Source: Arthrobacter oryzae
Lineage (GTDB): Bacteria; Actinomycetota; Actinomycetes; Actinomycetales; Micrococcaceae
NCBI RefSeq assembly: GCF_030718995.1
Contig: NZ_CP132204.1
Coordinates: 992,001-1,056,000, forward strand
Length of the DNA: 64,000 nt
Direction of reading: 5' to 3'
The position numbers and the translations under genes were made by a program. The notes beneath the pieces are model-generated. The model searched no databases, had not been told where the DNA came from, and saw only the letters and a list, made by a program, of their open reading frames with translations. Of the stretch, positions 31,931 to 40,175 are shown in pieces; the stretch's first letter is position 1, and every line of letters begins with the position of its first letter.

Positions 31931-33577
31931 CTACGCTGCCGCGTTTGCCTCGGAGGACAGAAAGAGCGCCCAGTCGCTGAAGGGGTCCTCGGGTAATGGT
32001 TGATCTGTCAGTTCGAGGTCGGGCGGCGGGTTTTCTAGCCACGGGTTTTCTGGCAGCAGGTTTTCGGCCCATAGGTTTTCTGGCCACGGGTTTTCGGGCA
32101 GCAGGTTTTCGGGCCACGGGACGTCTTGTAGCGGTGCTTCCTCTGGCCAGTGCGGTGGTGTCCAGTCGGGGTCATCCGCCAGTTCCGGCCAGTGGGGTGG
32201 TTCCCAGTCGGGTTGTTCGCTGGCGTAGGAGCGGCCTGTTGGTGAGGTCCAGCCGGGCGGATCGTTGGCGCTGGCCCCGGTGGGAGTCCAGGCCGTGGCG
32301 TGCTTGAGTCGGTGGTGCCTGGGACAGGGCTGGGCGAGGTTGCTGATCCCGGTGGTCCCGCCGTTCGCCCAGGCGAGGAGGTGGTCTGCCTCGTTGTCCA
32401 GGGAAGGGTTGCTGCAGCCCGGGAACGGGCATTTGCCGTCCCTCAGCCGCAACCACTGCCGCAGCGCTTTGGGAATCCGGTAGGCGGCCCGGCCGATCTC
32501 CAACGGCGCACCGTCCCGCGGGTCAGTCAGCACCCGCAGCAACGACGACGCCCCGTCGGCCACGAGCGCACGCGCCATCGACGGCGGGATGGGGCCGTAG
32601 CCGTCCAACATGGCCGGTTCCCCGGTCACGCCGAGCAGCGAGAACACCGGAACGGTGATCAGGACCTGCGCCGCCGGGGACGGAACACCACCACCCGGGG
32701 CAAGACCGTCAGACACGCCGTCCCCGCCCGGAACAGCGTCCGGAGCCTGTCCGCGGCCGGCCGTCAGGAGCCAGGTCGCGGCGACGTCGGCGCGGAGCTG
32801 GGTGAGGGTCCTGGTCTCGTCCGGGCCCTGGAGGGCACGGGCGGCACTGGTGGTGCGGTCCCAGATCCCGGCAGCGGTGTCGGCCGGGAGGTAGGCCGAG
32901 AGCCAGGCCATCCCGTCACGGTCCGGGACGTACTCCACCCGCCGCTCCGCGACGCCCCAGACGTGGCGTTCTTCGATGCTGACCGGGTGGTGGCGTTCCC
33001 GCCAGGTACGGACCTTGGCCCGGAACCGGGACGGGACGAGGTCCCCGGCCGGGCATCCGCGGGCTGGGTTTAGTGCGTCGGCGTCCAGGAAATGTGCCTC
33101 CAAGCCGGCGGCTCCAGCCCGGTCCAGGTTCGCGGTTTCATCCACCATCACCCTGGCGTGCTGCCACGAAATACGCCCCTCCCCCAGCGCTGAGAGCGTC
33201 AGCGGCAAGGTGGTGGTCAGGGCATGCGCCTCCGACAGCAACGCCCCGGCCGTGCGTTCACTGACCGTCAAAACGCACGCGACCTCAGCCCTTACCGCCA
33301 TGTCCCGCACGGTGTGCTCCTGCGGGGACACGGCCGGCGGCGCGAGGGCTGCGGCTGTTTCAACGTATCCGGCGGCGAGAAGCACCTTCACAGCAGCCAT
33401 ACCTGCCTCGACCCGGGCCACCTCAGCCATCCCGTCCAGGCACGCATCCGCCCGGTCATGTAGCGGGTCAAAACTCTCCGCGCCCGGAGCGCCAGTCCCG
33501 CGCCGGACCACAGCAGCCAGCACAGCGAAGGACGCCTCAACGGCCTCCAACGCCTCCGCAACTGCCATGCATTCCAT
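31931..33577 (-). CDS. DUF222 (13E12-repeat) HNH endonuclease-like protein
   Basis: 548 residues. The N-terminal DUF222 domain is followed by a C-terminal HNH domain (CPFPGCSNPSLDNEADHLLAWANGGTTGISNLAQPCPRHHRLKH) with its Cys, His and Asn ligands intact. Members occur in many copies in actinobacteria; a nuclease function is inferred, the target unknown. The tail carries a Pro/Trp-rich stretch and six 5-residue PEN repeats encoded by 15-bp DNA repeats (32029-32118). ATG 33577 is chosen because AVAEALEAVEASF is the usual family start; the frame stays open upstream. Confidence 0.85.
   Translation of the reverse strand: MECMAVAEALEAVEASFAVLAAVVRRGTGAPGAESFDPLHDRADACLDGMAEVARVEAGMAAVKVLLAAGYVETAAALAPPAVSPQEHTVRDMAVRAEVACVLTVSERTAGALLSEAHALTTTLPLTLSALGEGRISWQHARVMVDETANLDRAGAAGLEAHFLDADALNPARGCPAGDLVPSRFRAKVRTWRERHHPVSIEERHVWGVAERRVEYVPDRDGMAWLSAYLPADTAAGIWDRTTSAARALQGPDETRTLTQLRADVAATWLLTAGRGQAPDAVPGGDGVSDGLAPGGGVPSPAAQVLITVPVFSLLGVTGEPAMLDGYGPIPPSMARALVADGASSLLRVLTDPRDGAPLEIGRAAYRIPKALRQWLRLRDGKCPFPGCSNPSLDNEADHLLAWANGGTTGISNLAQPCPRHHRLKHATAWTPTGASANDPPGWTSPTGRSYASEQPDWEPPHWPELADDPDWTPPHWPEEAPLQDVPWPENLLPENPWPENLWAENLLPENPWLENPPPDLELTDQPLPEDPFSDWALFLSSEANAAA
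32029..32118 (-). repeat. 15-bp tandem repeat, six copies, in DUF222-HNH gene
   Basis: Six consecutive 15-bp units beginning GGTTTTC on the plus strand, each encoding a PENxx pentapeptide on the minus strand. Units alternate between two variants (ending GCCACG and GCAGCA), indicating a 30-bp higher-order duplication. Copy number can change without shifting the frame. Confidence 0.9.
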
Positions 33578-33884
33578 ACCCAAAGCATCCCAGCAGGCAC
33601 TGACATTTTTCAGCCATACGTCGGCTGCCTGTGCCCAAACGTCGGGGACCGGCCGGTACGTGATTCCCGGCCGCGGATTCTGCGCTGCCGTGGCCTCCGA
33701 GGAAATTCCGATGGCCTGTCCCGTGGAGATGAGGGTCAGCCATTCGTCGACGCCATGCACCAGCCGGAACTCCGTTCCAATGAGCGTGGATGCGAAGCGG
33801 TGGTCAGCGAGGGGCGCCGGACGACAGCGACGTCGACGCCTCCGTTCGCCAGGCCGCCCGCGGGGACGGGGGCTGTTGGGGCAG
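33578..33884. other. Spacer between DUF222-HNH and adk copy 2
   Basis: 307 bp. The minus-strand DUF222 frame stays open through it (for example EFRLVHGVDEWLTLISTGQAIG), so it may include an N-terminal extension, or the remains of one. No start with a good ribosome binding site was found and no other feature is visible. Confidence 0.4.
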
Positions 33885-34481
33885 TCACGGCGCCCTGACC
33901 AGGGCCGCCGTGCCGGGGCTCCCGATGGCGTCCATGACCCTGTCGGTGACTTCATCGATGGCGCCGATGCCGTCGACCCGCGTGAGGATGGTGCGCCGGG
34001 CATACGTGGCCACCACGGCCTCGGTCTGCTCGTGGTAAAGGTCCAGCCGGTGCCGGATGACCGCTTCGTTGTCATCGCTGCGGCCAGTTTCCCGAGCCCG
34101 GCCCAGGAGTCGCTCCACCAGCTCCTCGTCGTCGGCCGTCAGCTGCAGCACCACGTCAAGCGTCAGCTCCCGGGCAGCCAGGACTCCGTCCAGGTAGTCG
34201 ATCTGGGCCACGGTGCGCGGGTAACCGTCCAGCAAAAAGCCGTTGTCGACGTCGTCCTGGCTGAGGCGGCTGCGCACCATCTCATTGGTGACGCTGTCCG
34301 GAACAAAATCCCCGGCGTCCATGTACTTCCCGGCTTCGACGCCCAGCGGTGTTCCGCCTTTCACGTGGGCACGGAAGATGTCCCCCGTGGAGATCGCAGC
34401 CACGCTGAGCCGCTCCGATATGCGCTCCGCCTGCGTGCCCTTGCCGGAACCGGGCGGGCCGATAATCAACATTCTCGTCAT
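33885..34481 (-). CDS. adk: Adenylate kinase, copy 2
   Basis: 198 residues, closely similar along its whole length to the copy at 18952-19545: the same GPPGSGKGTQ P-loop (residues 8-17), LLDGYPRT and RSDDNEAVIRHRL, with differences mainly near the C-terminus. All catalytic regions are intact. GAAGGG lies 8 bases before ATG 34481; an in-frame ATG 8 codons upstream is less likely. Same strand as copy 1, 14.9 kb apart. Reason for the duplication unknown. Confidence 0.9.
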   Translation of the reverse strand: MTRMLIIGPPGSGKGTQAERISERLSVAAISTGDIFRAHVKGGTPLGVEAGKYMDAGDFVPDSVTNEMVRSRLSQDDVDNGFLLDGYPRTVAQIDYLDGVLAARELTLDVVLQLTADDEELVERLLGRARETGRSDDNEAVIRHRLDLYHEQTEAVVATYARRTILTRVDGIGAIDEVTDRVMDAIGSPGTAALVRAP

Positions 34482-34674
34482 TCGGCTGACCCTTCGTCGT
34501 GTCATTCGTGGACATTTGCCCCCATGCTAGGACGTTAAAGGTTGCGAGCAGGCTGCATCGAGCCTCCGAACAAATTCAGTCAGCATGCTTACTATCGGGC
34601 GGGTTTCGGGTTTACGATGAAGTTGTGAGCCGCAGGCGGACCGCCGGCGGCTACCAACCGGAGGGAGTTTCACC

Positions 34675-34848
34675 ATGGGTCTGGATGACAAGATCGAGAA
34701 TGCTGCCGAGAAGCTTGGCGGCAAGGGCAAGGAAGCCGCCGGAGAGGCCAAGGGCGATCCGAACCTGAAGGCCGAGGGCCAGGCTGACCAAACCAAAGCG
34801 GACCTGAAGCAGGCTGGCGAGAAGGTCAAGGACGCCTTCAAGGAATAA
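34675..34848 (+). CDS. CsbD-family protein
   Basis: 57 residues: MGLDDKIENAAEKLGGKGKEAAGEAKGD.. ending DLKQAGEKVKDAFKE, a typical CsbD-like small charged helical protein. In Bacillus CsbD is a general-stress protein; the biochemical role is unknown. GGAGGGAG lies 7 bases before the ATG. Followed by a terminator-like hairpin (34885-34920). Confidence 0.9.
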   Translation: MGLDDKIENAAEKLGGKGKEAAGEAKGDPNLKAEGQADQTKADLKQAGEKVKDAFKE

Positions 34849-34884
34849 GCGCCAGAACGCTGCCACAAGGCAAGCTAACAACAG

Positions 34885-34920
34885 GAAGGGTGCCATCCGG
34901 CCGAACGGGTGGCGCCCTTC
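34885..34920 (+). terminator. Rho-independent-type hairpin after csbD-like gene
   Basis: GAAGGGTGCCA (34885-34895) pairs with TGGCGCCCTTC (34910-34920) with one G-U pair, followed by TTTG. Good terminator candidate for the CsbD-like gene; may also serve the convergent DUF6221 gene. Confidence 0.65.
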
Positions 34921-34933
34921 TTTGCGGCAAGTC

Positions 34934-35332
34934 CTACCCCGTGACGGCCCAGCCCTCCTGGTACTCGGGGTGCCAGCCGTACACGGAGGCGAGGCACATC
35001 AGCACATACTCGCTGGTCCCGCCCATTTGCGACGGTATGTCGGTCACCAGCGGCACGTTGGCCAGGATCTTCCGCTTGGCAGCGCACTCGGCCAGCACCC
35101 GCGCGGCAGTAAACGGCGAAACTTCGAGTCCGGTCCGGACCACCGGCTGGCCCTGGCCGCCCGGGCCCGGCCCCGGGCCGCCACCCCCGCGCCTCGCCTC
35201 GAGTTCGGCGGCAGCCGCAGCGGCACCCGCAGCCTCCAACTCAGCAGCGGCCGCCTCGGCTGCGGCCAACTCCACCGCGGCCGCCTCGTCCTCGGCAATC
35301 CGGGCTTCCAGGAATTCGATGATGTCCGCCAT
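34934..35332 (-). CDS. DUF6221 family protein (copy 2, Ala-rich insert)
   Basis: 132 residues. MADIIEFLEARIAEDEAAA and AECAAKRKIL with the end SVYGWHPEYQEGW match DUF6221. A 45-residue low-complexity insert (AAEAAAAELEAAGAAAAAAELEARRGGGGPGPGPG) separates the conserved N-terminal helix from the rest; the paralogue at 2281-2595 lacks it. Function unknown. ATG 35332 is chosen (GGGGGG just upstream); the ATG at 35341 is the alternative. Confidence 0.75.
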   Translation of the reverse strand: MADIIEFLEARIAEDEAAAVELAAAEAAAAELEAAGAAAAAAELEARRGGGGPGPGPGGQGQPVVRTGLEVSPFTAARVLAECAAKRKILANVPLVTDIPSQMGGTSEYVLMCLASVYGWHPEYQEGWAVTG

Positions 35333-35478
35333 GCCCCCCATTCTTCTGCGTCGGCATCCTTCCCCGAAAACCGGTCCGGCCTGCGAAACGGGATAGCCGC
35401 GCTTCCGAACGGGACTAGAGTTAGGAAAGTGCATGCAAATGCATGAATAATTCGAAGGATCAACCAAGGAGATACCCG

Positions 35479-35553
35479 GTGAAGACCCGGCCCTCCCAGC
35501 GTCGTCCGCTTCCGTTAACCGATCTCCCGCTTAACCGATCTCCCGGTTGACCG
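35479..35553 (+). other. Orphan start region, possible 24-codon leader ORF or gene remnant
   Basis: AAGGAG stands 7 bases before a GTG that opens only 24 codons, running through the tandem duplication at 35515-35546. Just inside, CGTCGTCCGCTT (about 35500-35511) equals half of the palindromic repeat. This looks like the 5' end of a gene cut off by a deletion at a repeat, or a chance ORF. Confidence 0.3.
35515..35546. repeat. 16-bp tandem duplication at LLM gene stop
   Basis: TTAACCGATCTCCCGC occurs at 35515-35530 and again at 35531-35546. The unit contains the stop codon of the minus-strand LLM gene, so the gene end has been duplicated downstream of itself. Confidence 0.85.
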
Positions 35554-36556
35554 CCGGCATGATCTCGGTGGCCAGAAGCTCTATGGAGCGGGCGGTCTCG
35601 GCAAACGGCAGGCCGCCCAACCCGATCTGCGCCATGTAGCGGCTGTTGCCCAGGGTCTGGTGGATCTCGAGGAGCTTCTCGGTGATCTGCTGCGGGCTCC
35701 CCACCAGCAGTCCGCCGCCCGGCTCTGACCAGTCGTCAAAGGTGGAGCGCGGGAAGTGGTCCACCGGGCGGGGCATGTTCTGTTCGAAATAGGCCCGGTA
35801 GTGCGGGTAGAAGGTGTCCCGCGCCTGCTGCGAGGTGGCGGCTGCGTAGAAGTGTCCGCCCACACCAATCGGCAGGCTTGCCGCATCATGTCCGGCCTCG
35901 TCGGCGCTGTGCCGGTAGAGGTCGGCGAGTCGGCGGAACCGCTGGGGCCCGGCGAGCAGGGCGATGAACAGCGGGAGTCCAAGCCGGCCTGCCCGGGCAA
36001 AGCTCGCCGGGGTCCCGCCCACGCCCACCCATACCGGGAGCTGCTCCTGCACGGGGCGGGGCGCGATGTCCATGCCCGGAATACTTTGTGTCAGGGTCCC
36101 CTCCCAGCTCAGGGAAGCGTTGTCCCGCAATTCGAGAAGCATGCGCAGCTTCTCGTCGAAGAGGCCGTCGTAGTCTTCAGCGTCGTGGCCGAACAACGGG
36201 TAGGACTCGATGAATGCCCCGCGGCCGGCGATAATTTCCGCACGGCCATCGGAGATCAGGTCCAGGGTCGCGAACTGCTCGAAGAGCCGCACGGGATCCT
36301 GCGTGGACAGCACGGTGACGGCGGTGCTGAGCCGAAGGTTGGTGGTTTCCCGCGCAATGGCAGCGAGGACGATCTCGGGAGCAGACAGGGCAAAATCCCG
36401 TCGGTGATGCTCACCCAGGCCCAAAAAGCTGAGGCCCGCCTGGTCCGCCAGCTTGGCCAGCTCGATGATCTCTGCGAGGCGCTGACGCGGTGACACCGCG
36501 CTGCCGGTGCTGATGTCGCGGGAAAGCTCGCCGAAGGTGAAGATGCCAAAGTCCAT
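35531..36556 (-). CDS. LLM-class flavin-dependent oxidoreductase
   Basis: 341 residues, bacterial-luciferase-like TIM-barrel. MDFGIFTFGE, LGLGEHHRRDFALSAPEIVLAAIA, STQDPVRLFEQFATLDLISDGRAEIIAGRG and PVWVGVGGTPASFARAGRLGLPLFIALL are standard. It uses FMN (or F420) to oxidise or reduce small molecules; substrate unknown. An operator-like TTGAACATTCAA lies just upstream (36563-36574), hinting at repression by a MarR-like protein. No nearby Shine-Dalgarno, so it may have a very short leader. Confidence 0.88.
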   Translation of the reverse strand: MDFGIFTFGELSRDISTGSAVSPRQRLAEIIELAKLADQAGLSFLGLGEHHRRDFALSAPEIVLAAIARETTNLRLSTAVTVLSTQDPVRLFEQFATLDLISDGRAEIIAGRGAFIESYPLFGHDAEDYDGLFDEKLRMLLELRDNASLSWEGTLTQSIPGMDIAPRPVQEQLPVWVGVGGTPASFARAGRLGLPLFIALLAGPQRFRRLADLYRHSADEAGHDAASLPIGVGGHFYAAATSQQARDTFYPHYRAYFEQNMPRPVDHFPRSTFDDWSEPGGGLLVGSPQQITEKLLEIHQTLGNSRYMAQIGLGGLPFAETARSIELLATEIMPAVNREIG

Positions 36557-36562
36557 ATTTTA

Positions 36563-36574
36563 TTGAACATTCAA
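36563..36574. promoter_or_regulatory. Operator-like palindrome before LLM gene
   Basis: TTGAA, 2 bases, TTCAA, 6 bp upstream of the LLM start codon in an A/T-rich promoter. The style matches MarR-type sites; the regulator is not adjacent. Confidence 0.5.
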
Positions 36575-36599
36575 CCTTCTGGATTCATTCCGTGGTGAG

Positions 36600-36632
36600 G
36601 CGTACGACGACGGGACCTCCCGCCGTCGTACG
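36600..36632. repeat. Palindromic intergenic repeat, copy 7
   Basis: GCGTACGACGACGGGA and TCCCGCCGTCGTACGC, one mismatch in the stem. Located 11 bases after the mannitol-dehydrogenase-like stop and 43 bases upstream of the LLM start; likely terminator of the polyol operon. Confidence 0.8.
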
Positions 36633-36643
36633 CTTGCAAACCG

Positions 36644-38122
36644 CTACGAACGGGCCGCCAGCGATTCCAGGGCAGCCCGGGCGCCGACCCGGTGGAGGTC
36701 ATCAAGGGCCTGGGTGTAGGCCGCCACGAAGACCGGATTGTCGATCAGGTCGCCGAAGACTTCACGGTTGGAAATGAAGGCGAGCGGCTCCTCGCGCTGC
36801 CGTGCCGCCGCTGCCATCAGCGGTTCCTTCAGGCGGTCGACGACGTCGATGGGGTTTCCCTGTTCATCGGTGCCTTCGTCGTAGCGTGCCCAGCTGGCCA
36901 CAATCGCCGCGGAGCGGGCGATCTCCCCGCCCCGCTCCAGGTTGATGCGGATGACCGGCACCAGCCACTTGGGGATCCGGTCCGAACTTTCGGCGCACAG
37001 CCGGGCCAGGGTGTCCCTGACGTGCTCGTTGGAAAACCGCTCAATCAGGGTCCGCTTGTAGGCATCGAGGTCGATGCCGGGCACGGGGTGCAGCGTGGGA
37101 GTGGCTTCCTTGTCCATGTAGCCGAGCAGGAACTGCGCGAACTGGGCGTCCTGGGCCACCTCATGGGCGTAGCGGTAGCCGGCGAGGTAGCCGAAATAGC
37201 ACATGCCCTGGTGGCTGACGTTGAGCAGGCGCAGCTTCATCAGTTCGTACGGTTCCACGTCCGCCACCATCTGGACTCCGGCGTCCTCGAACGGAGGCCG
37301 GCCCAGGCTGAAGTGGTCTTCGAGCACCCATTGTTCGAACGGTTCGCACACCACGGGCCAGGCGTCCTCGACCCCGAATTCCGCCGCGATCGCCTCGCGG
37401 TCGGCGTCGGTGGTCACCGGGGTGATGCGGTCCACCATGCTGTTGGGGAAGGGGACATTGTTCTCCACCCAGCTCCCGAGTTCAGGGTCCTTGAGGGTGG
37501 CATACGCGGTGAACATCTTCCGGGCCACGTCGCCGTTGCCCTGGATGTTGTCGCAGGACATCACGGTGAAGGGGGCGAGCCCGCGTGTCCGCCGCCTGGC
37601 GAGTGCTTCCGTAACGAGGCCGAACGTGGTCCGCGGTGCGGCGCCGGGCTGGAGGTCGTGGACCACGTCCGGGTTGCCGGCGTCGAATTCGCCCGTGACG
37701 TGGTGGAAGTTGTAGCCGCCTTCGGTGACCGTGAGCGAAACGATGCGGATCGCCTCGGAGGCCATCTTCTCGATGACGGCCTCCGGGTCCTCGGGGGCAA
37801 AGAGGTACTCGATGATCGAACTGATGACCCGGCCTTCCCGGGTACCGTCCGGGTTCTTCACCACCAGCGTGTAGAGGCAGTCCTGGCTGTCCATGACCTG
37901 CTTCATGCGGGCATCCCCGGGCAGGACCCCCACCCCGCAGAGGGCCCAGTCGTGGGCCTGCCCCGCGTTCATCAGCCGGTCCAGGTACATGGCCTGGTGC
38001 GCGCGGTGGAAACCGCCGACGCCGAAGTGGACGATCCCGGCGGTCAGGCCGGACCGGTCGTAGGAGGGTACTGCCACCGAAGCGGACAACCCGGAAAGTA
38101 CGCTGGGCTCGAGTGCAGGCAT
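36644..38122 (-). CDS. Mannitol dehydrogenase-family oxidoreductase
   Basis: 492 residues, long-chain polyol dehydrogenase. N-terminal Rossmann part IVHFGVGGFHRAHQAMYLDRLM; the family signature VSLTVTEGGYNF; C-terminal catalytic part with PFPNSMVDRITPVTT and LRLLNVSHQGMCYFGYLAG. Oxidises mannitol, arabinitol or a related polyol with NAD+. Last gene of the polyol operon; 3 bases separate it from the kinase gene. Exact substrate not deducible. Confidence 0.9.
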   Translation of the reverse strand: MPALEPSVLSGLSASVAVPSYDRSGLTAGIVHFGVGGFHRAHQAMYLDRLMNAGQAHDWALCGVGVLPGDARMKQVMDSQDCLYTLVVKNPDGTREGRVISSIIEYLFAPEDPEAVIEKMASEAIRIVSLTVTEGGYNFHHVTGEFDAGNPDVVHDLQPGAAPRTTFGLVTEALARRRTRGLAPFTVMSCDNIQGNGDVARKMFTAYATLKDPELGSWVENNVPFPNSMVDRITPVTTDADREAIAAEFGVEDAWPVVCEPFEQWVLEDHFSLGRPPFEDAGVQMVADVEPYELMKLRLLNVSHQGMCYFGYLAGYRYAHEVAQDAQFAQFLLGYMDKEATPTLHPVPGIDLDAYKRTLIERFSNEHVRDTLARLCAESSDRIPKWLVPVIRINLERGGEIARSAAIVASWARYDEGTDEQGNPIDVVDRLKEPLMAAAARQREEPLAFISNREVFGDLIDNPVFVAAYTQALDDLHRVGARAALESLAARS

Positions 38123-38125
38123 TGT

Positions 38126-39076
38126 CTAACCTTCCATTGCGGTGAGGGAGCCGGTCAAGGAACCCAGCTCGGCTGACGTGGGCGGGTTGGCGCCCGGCCG
38201 GGAACAGGTGATGGCCGCGGCCCTGTTCGCGTAGGCGGCCAGGGCGTGCAGTTCACCTGGAGTGATGTCCCGCAGACGCTGCCGTCCACCGGCGCCCAGC
38301 GCGTCCAGCTGCGCGAGTCCTGAGACCAGGCCGGCCATGAACGAATCCCCCGCCCCCACAGTGTCCGCCACAGTGACGGCTTCCGCCGGCATTTTCACGC
38401 GTCCATGCCGGGTGATGATGACCGGCCCGTTCGCGCCGCGGGTCAGGGCAACAAGTGCCGGGCCGAGTTCCAGCCAGGCTTGCAGGCTCTCCTCCAGGGC
38501 CCTGTCCGGGTAGAGCCAGGCGAGGTCTTCATCGCTGGCCTTGACCACGTCGCTCGCGGCCACGAAGAGTTCCGCCTGCGTGCGTGCCGCGGCCGCGTCA
38601 GGACTGATCCCCGGGCGGCAGTTCGGGTCGAAACTGACCGTCGCGTGCTCCCGGGCCGCCCGCACCAACGCGAGCGTGGCCTGGGCCCCCGGCGGCAACA
38701 CGGCTGCGATCGATCCCGTGTGCACGTGGGTGGACGCCTCGACGGCGGCCAGGGCGGGCAGCGATGCCCCGTTGATGTCCCAGCTGATGCCGAAGACGTA
38801 GCTGGCGGCGCCGTCGGGATTGAGCGTGGCGGTGGCCGTTGACGTGGGTGCACTGCCGCCCCTGACCGCCGTCACCCCGTTGGAGTGCAGGTGCCCTTCG
38901 ATCATGAGCCCGTACCGGTCATCCGCGTAGTGCGTCACGAGGTTGGTTGCCAGGCCCAGCCGCGCAGTCCCCACCGCCACGTTGAGGGGGCTGCCGCCCG
39001 GGTGTTCCTGGACTTCCCGCGGACGGCGCGGGTCGCTGATGATGTCCACGAGGGATTCGCCGATGACGGTGATCAT
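38126..39076 (-). CDS. PfkB-family sugar kinase (fructokinase-like)
   Basis: 316 residues, ribokinase/PfkB fold. N-terminal ITVIGESLVDII and HPGGSPLNVAVGTARLG, C-terminal VADTVGAGDSFMAGLVSGL with the catalytic Asp. It probably phosphorylates the ketose made by the two dehydrogenases, for example fructose or xylulose. Located between both dehydrogenase genes with 2-3-base spacers, so it belongs to the same operon. Confidence 0.9.
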   Translation of the reverse strand: MITVIGESLVDIISDPRRPREVQEHPGGSPLNVAVGTARLGLATNLVTHYADDRYGLMIEGHLHSNGVTAVRGGSAPTSTATATLNPDGAASYVFGISWDINGASLPALAAVEASTHVHTGSIAAVLPPGAQATLALVRAAREHATVSFDPNCRPGISPDAAAARTQAELFVAASDVVKASDEDLAWLYPDRALEESLQAWLELGPALVALTRGANGPVIITRHGRVKMPAEAVTVADTVGAGDSFMAGLVSGLAQLDALGAGGRQRLRDITPGELHALAAYANRAAAITCSRPGANPPTSAELGSLTGSLTAMEG

Positions 39077-39078
39077 GG

Positions 39079-40140
39079 TCAGCGGCCCGGGTAGACCACG
39101 GCTTTGAGCTGGCCGGGCTGCTTGCCTGCCTTGAGCGCGTCTTCGGATTCGGTGAGGGCGAACTTTCCGGTGACCAGGATGTCCAGGTCCACTTTTCCGT
39201 CGGCGATCAGCTGGATCGCCAGCGGCCAGGTGTTGGTGTAGCGGAACACGCCGGAGAGCCAGATCTCCCGGTTCTGGAGATACGAGACGGGGAGTTCGAC
39301 GTCGTCCGCCCCCAGCCCGACCAGGATGACCCTGCCGGCGGGCCCCACGGCCTTGATGCCGGAACGGACGGCCTGCGGTGCGCCGGAAGCGTCAATGAAC
39401 GCGTCGACGTCGAGCCCTTCCACGCTGTCCGTCCTCGCGTTCAGCGCGTGCGTCGCCCCGTGTTCCAGGGCGAACGCGAGCCGGTCCTCGGCGATGTCGC
39501 TGACGTAGATTTCGGTGGCGCCGAAGGCCCGGGCGGCCTGGGCGGCGATGATGCCGATCGGGCCCGCGCCGGCGATCAGGACCCGGCTGCCGGGCTTGAT
39601 CCCGGCACGTTCGCACGCCCAAAGGCCCACCGAGAGGGGTTCGATGAGGGCTGCGGCTTCGTCGCTGACGCTGTCCGGGATGTCGTAGGCGAAGTCGGAC
39701 TGGATGGTGACGTATTCGGCGAACGCGCCGTCGAACGGCGGGGTGGCGTAGAACTCGATGTCCGGGCAGAGGTTGTAGCGGCCTGCCTTGCACTGCTTGC
39801 AGGTGCGGCAGGGGCGCTGGGGTTCGACGGCGACGCGCTTGCCGATCCGGGCAGGATCTACGGCACTTCCGACGGCGGCGATCCGGCCGGAGAGTTCGTG
39901 GCCGAGGATCAGCGGGTGGTCCACGACGTAGGGGCCGATCCGGCCGTGCTCGTAATAGTGGACGTCGCTGCCGCAGACGCCGACGGCGGCCACCTGCACC
40001 AGGACCTGGTCGGCATCGAGCTGCGGGACGGGCAGGGTTTCCATTGCCATGTCGCCCTGGCTCTTCAGGATGGCGGCGCGCATGGTGGACGGCACTTCAG
40101 GCTGCCCGAGCTCTGCGGTCTGGGCGGTTGATGTTGTCAT
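39079..40140 (-). CDS. Zinc-dependent polyol (sorbitol/xylitol-like) dehydrogenase
   Basis: 353 residues, medium-chain dehydrogenase. Catalytic zinc region VGVCGSDVHYYEHG and ILGHELSGRIAAVG; structural zinc Cys cluster in CRTCKQCKAGRYNLC; Rossmann motif AGAGPIGIIAAQAARAFGA. YYEHGRIG resembles sorbitol and xylitol dehydrogenases. Oxidises a polyol to a ketose with NAD+. Start ATG 40140 has AGAGGA upstream; the frame stays open further upstream without a better start. Confidence 0.9.
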   Translation of the reverse strand: MTTSTAQTAELGQPEVPSTMRAAILKSQGDMAMETLPVPQLDADQVLVQVAAVGVCGSDVHYYEHGRIGPYVVDHPLILGHELSGRIAAVGSAVDPARIGKRVAVEPQRPCRTCKQCKAGRYNLCPDIEFYATPPFDGAFAEYVTIQSDFAYDIPDSVSDEAAALIEPLSVGLWACERAGIKPGSRVLIAGAGPIGIIAAQAARAFGATEIYVSDIAEDRLAFALEHGATHALNARTDSVEGLDVDAFIDASGAPQAVRSGIKAVGPAGRVILVGLGADDVELPVSYLQNREIWLSGVFRYTNTWPLAIQLIADGKVDLDILVTGKFALTESEDALKAGKQPGQLKAVVYPGR

Positions 40141-40175
40141 CTGGGTAATCCTCTGGGAATCGAAGGGGAATGACG

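Noticed and set aside
32976..34538. 520-codon open frame on the plus strand spanning DUF222 and adk copy 2
   Set aside because: It crosses two real minus-strand genes and has no family features.
36692..38176. 494-codon open frame on the plus strand opposite the mannitol-dehydrogenase-like gene
   Set aside because: Antisense shadow of a complete, well conserved enzyme; low-complexity composition and no start signal.
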